From assembly GCA_961205875.1 (NCBI GenBank), contig OY540809.1:35476267-35540266 (forward strand): a stretch of DNA of 64,000 bases, read 5' to 3'. The translations under genes and the position numbers were made by a program. Of the stretch, positions 58,772 through 64,000 are shown one piece after another. Position 1 is the stretch's first letter; the number at the start of each line of letters is the position of its first letter. The notes below the pieces were generated by a model that ran no database searches, was not told where the DNA came from, and worked only from the letters and a program-made list of their open reading frames with translations. Source of the DNA: Sialis fuliginosa. Lineage: Eukaryota; Arthropoda; Insecta; Megaloptera; Sialidae.

Positions 58772-59120
58772 TGTTGCTGCAGAGTAGTAGCAGATGTTTT
58801 TTCCATAGGTTTAAAAAATAATGTACAATATAACTGTGAATTTTAAAATATATTAACAAATACCAAAAAAAAACAAAACCAATTATATTATACTTAACTT
58901 AAATACATGCTATGTGTAAATATAACGAATAATAACACTTGATGCAATAATACATGAATATAAAAATATTATAGAACTGCCAGTTCTTTTCCCGGCGACG
59001 TTCGGAAGTGTTCTCTGTCAGCCTCGTGGATTCTCCGCTCAGTCACCGAAACCACGCCCTCTGTTATCTGTTAGCTAAGATCGTTAGTAACTAACAACGG
59101 TTTGTAACTCGGCTCCACCA
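58772..59120 (-). repeat. 5' LTR of the BEL/Pao element
   Basis: 349 bp, identical to the other LTR as read. In element orientation it should contain the promoter; A+T-rich TATAATATTTTTATA (about 58957-58975 plus strand) lies downstream of the GC-rich part and could serve as a TATA-like element. Exact start not determinable. Confidence 0.94.
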
Positions 59121-59125
59121 TATTT
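59121..59125. other. Target duplication, right copy (BEL)
   Basis: TATTT, partner of 52016-52020. Confidence 0.92.
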
Positions 59126-59889
59126 AGTATACTAGTTTTTGGTTTAGACAAATTATTTTTTTATAAAATGGAACAGCAAGGTAAAGATTTTGTTTATATT
59201 AAGTATTAATCAACATAATAATCATAAACTCCACAAAAATCAACAAAATATGAGATCGATACTGAAAATTGTACCACGGAGTTGCTAATTTGGACCTTAA
59301 TAGAATCTTAACTAAAATATACCTGTAAAAAAAACATAATATATATTTATGAATTACAGACTATCAAACAATTATTTATCATAAGTATTAAAACAAAAAA
59401 CTATAAGAAAACAGTCTCGTTACATTATTTCAATTAAATTATTCAAGAAAGACAATCATCACATATGTTAGGATTATTAATACAAGTTTCATGAGTCCAA
59501 TTATGGCAACTACGTGCGGTTCATTTTAACCAACAGTGTGAGAAGTGAGAAAAAAACTTAACAACCTATCAAAGCCGCCAATCAATCCATGACAGTTAAT
59601 TGTTGATAAATTGCTGCTGCAAACTATAAATTAAAAACACTGTATGCTTACCTTTGTACTAACTACACCCTTAGCATGAATCACTCTAAATTACATCAAT
59701 AATCACTTATTTATATTTGCGGAAACAAAACAATAACATTCAACTTGTCAAGGAAAACAATATAGCCGATATGCAATAAAGTTAGGCGCCTATCGCACGG
59801 TGTCATTTAAGAAATCAGAAAACTACTTTTCGAGATATAAAAGTGGTCCAATATACCATAATTTCCCCTATATTATTGTTATTGTTATA

Positions 59890-60379
59890 CTAGGTGGTCC
59901 GGTTTGGGATACAGATATCTTAGGAGCTGATTCCTTGTCTCATTGTGAGTAAAAAATTGTACGAGCAGGGGGGGGGGTCTATTTCCCACACTCTCTGAGC
60001 TACAGGATGTTTAAAAACTTCCTTCAGAGTAGTACTTACAAACAAATATTATCTCATAACTTCCAAAGTAACGTAACTAGAGCAACCACAATGAGTCAGT
60101 TTCATAGGTAATTAATTAACATATTTTTCAGTAATACTATTATTGCTAGCCGTGTTTCCAGTTCTATGTTTTTGCTTATCAAAGTTAAATTATTGTTATT
60201 AATTTTTTTAATTTATTTCTTTAAATTTTTTTATGAAAATGACATTTTTCTCCAAAAGTATCTATATAATGTGGTATTTTTTATCATTATTTTGGTGCGT
60301 CATAATGTTACCTACAAATTCACCCTATAAAGTTTGGACCTGGGTCTTAAAGTTCTCCAGTTATAAATTTATCTAAATT
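59890..60379 (-). mobile_element. Family D element, copy 2, nested in family U
   Basis: Inverse of 29461-29928: CTAGGTGGTCCGGTTTGGGA at the TA-bounded left, the CAACCACAATGAGTCAGTTT and CCGTGTTTCCAGTTC modules, and ATAAATTTATCTAAATTATT at the right. A G-run of nine lies near 59970. Confidence 0.78.
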
Positions 60380-60429
60380 ATTTATAAAACAAGAATTTCT
60401 TGGCCCAACTCAACTTTTCTGCCCGTGTA

Positions 60430-60965
60430 TCTTTTTTATCATAGAAATGGAATATAATTTGATGGATAATAATATAGGTCAACGTAATTTTTATACCAGA
60501 TACCAAAATTTTTTGACATACTGAACCCGAATCCGTTCCACAATTCAATTTTTTGTGACTAAAAAGTGCAAAAATATCGGTTTGGGTAACACAGTTCTAT
60601 CTACTCTCTTTAAAATGAATTATAACTTTTGACTGTATGATTTTTCGTCAAGATATTGAATTTTTTATAATGTTAATTTATTTTATTGTACGTTCATTTT
60701 TACACATTCACTGTGTTTGATAAAAAAATGTTTTATCTATAAGATAAAAATAATATTTTAGAGCATCTGTTATAGAAACAACTACAATGTATTACAAATG
60801 CAGACATTTGTTAGTCTACTATAAAAGCATTCTTTTATGTCAGTTGAATTATTAATGTCATACCTAATACATTTATTATTTTCTTCTTACTCTTTTCTGA
60901 ATGACAATGACAAGAAACAAATCCGACTGGGTGTATTTTAATTTCTATAAAATGTGCATAGGTAT
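60430..60965. other. Stretch without recognised feature
   Basis: A+T-rich; nothing supported. Confidence 0.45.
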
Positions 60966-61115
60966 ACTGGGTGTTCCAGACCATCCGTCCACTATTTTTA
61001 TTTTTTACGCCTAAACTAATGAAGATAGAGTTTTATGATAAAAAATTTACTATATATATCGACCCTAAAGAATTTTAGGAAAATATATTCAACCCCCAAA
61101 ACTCCCCCTTCTTCT
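60966..61115 (+). mobile_element. Family AC end fragment, copy 2
   Basis: Starts CTGGGTGTTCCAGACCATCC next to TA, then ACGCCTAAACTAATGAAGAT and the ATATATATCGACCC module; inverse of 25130-25278. Right limit uncertain. Confidence 0.7.
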
Positions 61116-62039
61116 TCAAAACGACACAATTACTGTGAAAAATATATTTAAACTATAAATAATGTTCTATTTTGTATTATTTGTGTTGTTTATTACCAAC
61201 TTTTAGAAGATATTTTATGACATAATTGTAACGTATGTATACGTGAACATATAAACAACATAATCTCAGCCTAACACTGGTTAGTGGTTATGCCAAGTTT
61301 GGTGAGAAAAATTACATACGTAGTATATGTAAATAATAATATCTAAAAATAATTTTATTGTACTAAATTTAAGAATTTATGTATAGTTACAAATAATATT
61401 ATGTAAATGGTTGATATTTATGTAGTACAAAAATGCAAAAATAAATTTTTTTACAAATATCTCGTAAACTATTGGTTTTACAGCAATTTTAGTTATTATA
61501 AAATTTGTTGTTTAGCTAATTTTACAAACAAAAAGTTATGTACATAATTTTCGTAGGACCAATAGTTCTCGAGATATACGAAAAAAGTTAAGCGTTGTGA
61601 TACATTCGATTCGACTCCACCAACTTTACAATACAGATAGTCAGTAAAAGTCAGTATTTTTAAATTTCTGTGTCAGTAAAATCAGTATTTTTGAACACTG
61701 AAATTGTTTAAATTTTATCTAGCTCAAATAAGCCACAAATATCAACTATAATATTATTAAAACCCCATCGTCGATTTAGTTTTTGAAATAAATAAAAAAA
61801 CGAGAAAAAAACTCGATGTTCACCCTTTTACCCCATTTTTAGGGCGCGTTATTTTTTTCGTGTTCAGCAGCTCAAAATCTATAAGAATCAACCATAAAAT
61901 TGCTGTATATTTTTCTTTTAAACTAGTTAATTATCTAGAAATCTAAATTTCAATATTTAATTTATCTTCCTCTTACTTATAAAAATCTATTATCGATTTT
62001 GTTTTTCGGATAATTCAGGTATTCATCCGTCCAGCCATC
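61116..62039. other. Stretch without recognised feature
   Basis: A+T-rich. Phrases such as CTCGAGATATACGAAAAAAG near 61569 look like repeat interiors but have no partner in the window. Confidence 0.4.
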
Positions 62040-62270
62040 GAAATTTTCACCAAAAATGAATATCCCTGAAAGATCGTCGTGGCGTCGCGACGCTCACCTG
62101 TGCGCTAGAGGGCAGCACACGTGCGCGTTGCCGGCGTTGCCATGGCGACGCCGGCAACGCGCACGCACCTCGGACCGGTCAGTGTCGGCGGCGAGTTCAT
62201 TACACCGCTGCCGACGGATTACGACGAGATATCTATCAAACATTGGCGCTACAACGGATAATTTGAGCCT
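62040..62270. other. CpG-rich island with palindrome and CTCF-like motif
   Basis: A sharply bounded GC- and CpG-rich block in A+T-rich surroundings. 62121-62164 is a 44-bp palindrome (GCGCGTTGCCGGCG to CGCCGGCAACGCGC) with one imperfect pair. 62101-62116, TGCGCTAGAGGGCAGC, resembles a CTCF core. Two overlapping frames run here: 62056-62283 (75 codons) and 62142-62261 (39 codons, containing GGEFITPLPTDYDEISIKHW). Neither matches a family I know, so I call no gene. It could be a promoter or insulator, a first exon or a GC-rich transposon relic. Confidence 0.5.
62101..62116 (-). promoter_or_regulatory. CTCF-like motif
   Basis: On the minus strand GCTGCCCTCTAGCGCA fits the CTCF core of type TGCCCTCTAGTGG at nearly every position, with C for the last G. 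Assigned by pattern only; its CpG-rich location suits a bound site. Chance matches cannot be excluded. Confidence 0.35.
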
Positions 62271-62315
62271 TATCGGTTTTTAAGTCTTGTAAATATGGTT
62301 TAAAAGTTAATAAAA

Positions 62316-62915
62316 AAAAACATCTGCCAAGTAAATGCACAGTGCTTCCTCGTGCTACGGTAGTTAATTATTGAACAATTTAAATAAAAACCGATAGTGT
62401 TTATATAAATTGCCTGGAATTGGTTAACCATTTAATTTTTATACAATTTTACTAAAAAATATTATTTCGAAATTTTTCTTAAAACGCACTCGTTTATTTT
62501 TAAAACGTCAAAATGACATTTAAATCATATCAATTTAGAAACACAAAACACGATTTTTTAAAATAAATTGAGATAAATCTTTGTAAGGGAATATTTTACA
62601 ACAAACGTTGTAGACCCACATTAGAGGAAATTTAATGCTCCACAAAAAATATTCTATAAAAGTTTTACGTAACATGTGTCGTTCTTGAGATATCTTTGTA
62701 AAAATAGTTTGGGATGTCACCCCCGATTCAGGGGACAGACGAACGGACGGACGGACACACGGACGGACAGACAGACGTACACGGAACGAAAAGTGTTTGT
62801 CTTGACGTGAAACGGAAAGATTAATTTAAAATTTTAAAATCGGAGAACATTTTTTTTGTCTCATTCTAAAACGATCACAAAGCTTATCGTATTTTCGATA
62901 TTGCGAGAAAGCAAT
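62316..62915 (+). mobile_element. Family A repeat, copy 9, internally deleted
   Basis: CTGCCAAGTAAATGCACAGT through GGTTAACCATTTAATTTTTA, the TCGTTCTTGAGATATCTTTG module and the GACGGACAGACAGACGTACA core to ATATTGCGAGAAAGCAATA. The region between GGGATGTCACCCC and GATTCAGGGG, about 100 bp in copy 4, is deleted. Confidence 0.85.
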
Positions 62916-63131
62916 AACTCAATACTGTGCAAGTTAGGCGAGCGGATTATCCAGTCTAGCTCGCTTAGAAATGATAGTAACCGACCAATCGACGTTCTAG
63001 TGGCTAATAATGATTTTTTTAAATTCTTTATATTTTTCTGAGAAAAATCATCTATACATGATGTATGCGGTCCTTCATTTTTTAATCTGCATTAAAAAAT
63101 CTGAAAAAATTATGTAAGCTTCATTGGATTA
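62916..63131. other. Stretch without recognised feature
   Basis: Short spacer between the family A copy and the terminal foldback. Confidence 0.4.
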
Positions 63132-64000
63132 AAGTGAATATATTTTGTTTCATAAACTTTTTTTTTAAATCAATAGTTTTGAAGATAACAAATATTTTAA
63201 CTTTAAAAATAACGAAAAATTCATATATTTGTGATTTTTTTTTGGAAACTAATTGTTCAATCAGAATAAATCAAAAACAAAAAGAATCAGCCTACTTTCA
63301 ACTATAACTAGATTTTTTTTCATTTCGATTATTACTGTAATTAAATGTAAAAACTTCATTAGAGCCGAACTCACTTTTTGCGTCGTAAATTGATATCATG
63401 ACTAGCTACAACATTCGTTTAATAATTGAAATATTTAAATACCGGGATGAAAGCTTCAATAAAAATACAAATTAAGAAAAATTTAATTGTACATTTGTTT
63501 TTCACAATTATTTTCTTTATTATTACACTTATCAGAACATCTACAAAAAATATTTTTGTTCTTGTTGCAGAAAATTTCCTTGTACAGTTAAAACATGCTC
63601 TTGTTTGGATTTAGATTGAAAATGTTGTTCAGTTTGTAGATGTTCTGATAAGTGTAAAAATAAAGAAAATAATTGTGACAAATAAATGTACAATAAAAAT
63701 ATTCTAAAGTGTTTTTATTGAAGCTTTCATTCCAGTATTTAAATATTTCGATTATTAAACGAATGTTGTAGCCCGCCATGATATCAATTTACGGCGCAAA
63801 GAATAAGTTCGGCTCTAATGAAGTTAATACATTTAATTACAGTAAAAAAAATCTAGTAATAGTTTAAAATTGGCTGATTCTTTTTGTTTTTGATTAATTC
63901 TGATTGAACAATAAGTTTTCGAGAAAGAAAATCACAAATATATATATTTAAAGTTAAAATATTTTTTATCTTCAACAATATTGATTTAAAAGTTCACTTT
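63132..64000. mobile_element. Large foldback, cut by window end
   Basis: Arms 63132-63547 and 63633-64000 are inverted copies with scattered differences (TTCATTAGAGCCGAACT, ACAACATTCGTTTAATAAT, ATTATTTTCTTTATT, ACACTTATCAGAACATCTAC and their inverses). The 85-bp loop and the start of the right arm encode a cysteine cluster. The right terminus lies outside the window. Superfamily unknown. Confidence 0.8.
63557..63685 (+). pseudogene. Remnant of a CXC (tesmin/TSO1-like) cysteine-rich domain
   Basis: Reading from TGT at 63557 gives CSCCRKFPCTVKTCSC, LDLD, a TGA stop (63617-63619), then KCCSVCRCSDKCKN and CDK before TAA at 63683. The spacing C-x-C-x5-C-x4-C-x-C-x6-C-x3-C-x-C-x3-C closely follows the CXC/TCR domain, which binds DNA in tesmin, TSO1 and MXC-type proteins and also occurs in transposon-encoded proteins of insects. 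The second half is repeated on the opposite strand in the left arm (CRCSDKCNNKENNCEK). TTGTTCTTGTTGCAG just upstream could be a splice acceptor. The stop and lack of an upstream domain make it a relic; the family call is by pattern. Confidence 0.5.

Larger units (their letters stand above)
52021..59120 (-). mobile_element. Complete BEL/Pao LTR retrotransposon
   Basis: A 7100-bp element with TG..CA-bounded 349-bp LTRs on both sides, a TATTT duplication (52016-52020 and 59121-59125), primer site, one polyprotein frame and polypurine tract. Gene order Gag, protease, RT, RNase H, integrase with the BEL/Pao-type domains identifies the clade. No envelope frame. Identical LTRs and an unbroken frame mean insertion was recent and the copy may be functional. 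It lies inside family T. Confidence 0.97.
51976..59868. mobile_element. Family T element, split by the BEL retrotransposon
   Basis: Ends GGGGAAAGTCGGGTAATTTG and the inverse of GGGGAAATTATGGTATATTG, each flanked by TA. Without the 7.1-kb retrotransposon it is about 790 bp. Interior matches 16985-17290 in inverse. No transposase seen. Confidence 0.75.
51880..60427. mobile_element. Family U element, copy 2, expanded by nested insertions
   Basis: Left terminus CACAGGTAGAAAAGTGACTT then GGGCCAAGAAAAT; right terminus TTTCTTGGCCCAACTCAACT then TTTCTGCCCGTG; both next to TA. The 228-bp copy at 10471-10698 shows its uninterrupted size. Here it carries T (with BEL) and a family D element. Confidence 0.75.

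Noticed and set aside
62056-62283. 75-codon arginine-rich frame
   Set aside because: Composition follows from the CpG-rich palindrome; a competing frame is equally open. Not called as a gene.
63617-63619. TGA in the CXC frame as selenocysteine
   Set aside because: It falls at a variable non-cysteine position and no structured element is visible; simple decay is enough.

Overview
The window looks like A+T-rich, repeat-dense insect (or at least arthropod) chromosomal DNA. There are no bacterial-style gene clusters. The recognisable dispersed elements are types common in insect genomes: a BEL/Pao retrotransposon, hAT, Tc1/mariner-like and 3-bp-target elements, and repeats headed by a CGCGGCTTCGCTCGCG motif. 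I cannot fix the order. No convincing host exon was found, so the window is best read as intergenic or intronic.

The only intact long coding region is one 1731-residue Gag-protease-RT-RNase H-integrase polyprotein on the minus strand (52880-58075). It belongs to a complete BEL/Pao element (52021-59120) with two 349-bp LTRs that I read as identical, a 5-bp target duplication, a tRNA-Tyr-like primer site and a polypurine tract. The insertion is therefore recent and possibly still mobile. It sits inside an older TA-flanked element, which sits with another element inside a third.

Layout. 1-8 kb: three related palindromic families, a Penelope-like palindrome with a hammerhead-like core (6855-7011) and a CGCGG-headed repeat. 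8-13 kb: three hAT-type elements with 8-bp target duplications (8351, 9585, 12092), a small TA-flanked palindrome and a perfect-stem hairpin. 13-25 kb: copies of several families, a large foldback (20645-21475) and a second family of inverted-repeat elements. 25-35 kb: many non-autonomous elements, among them near-perfect palindromes and nested insertions. 35-43 kb: foldback elements and a 2.7-kb element with long inverted repeats made of tandem units and a TTA duplication. 43-52 kb: rearranged hAT-like copies, truncated copies of the most frequent family (A) and a TA-flanked element with iterated terminal motifs. 51.9-60.4 kb: the BEL nest. 60-64 kb: a CpG-rich island with a 44-bp palindrome and a CTCF-like motif, another A copy, and a large foldback whose centre encodes a decayed CXC (tesmin/TSO1-like) cysteine cluster.

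Family letters (A, C, D, ...) are local labels used only here. All similarities were found by reading the window against itself; superfamily names rest on end motifs and target duplications, not on database searches.
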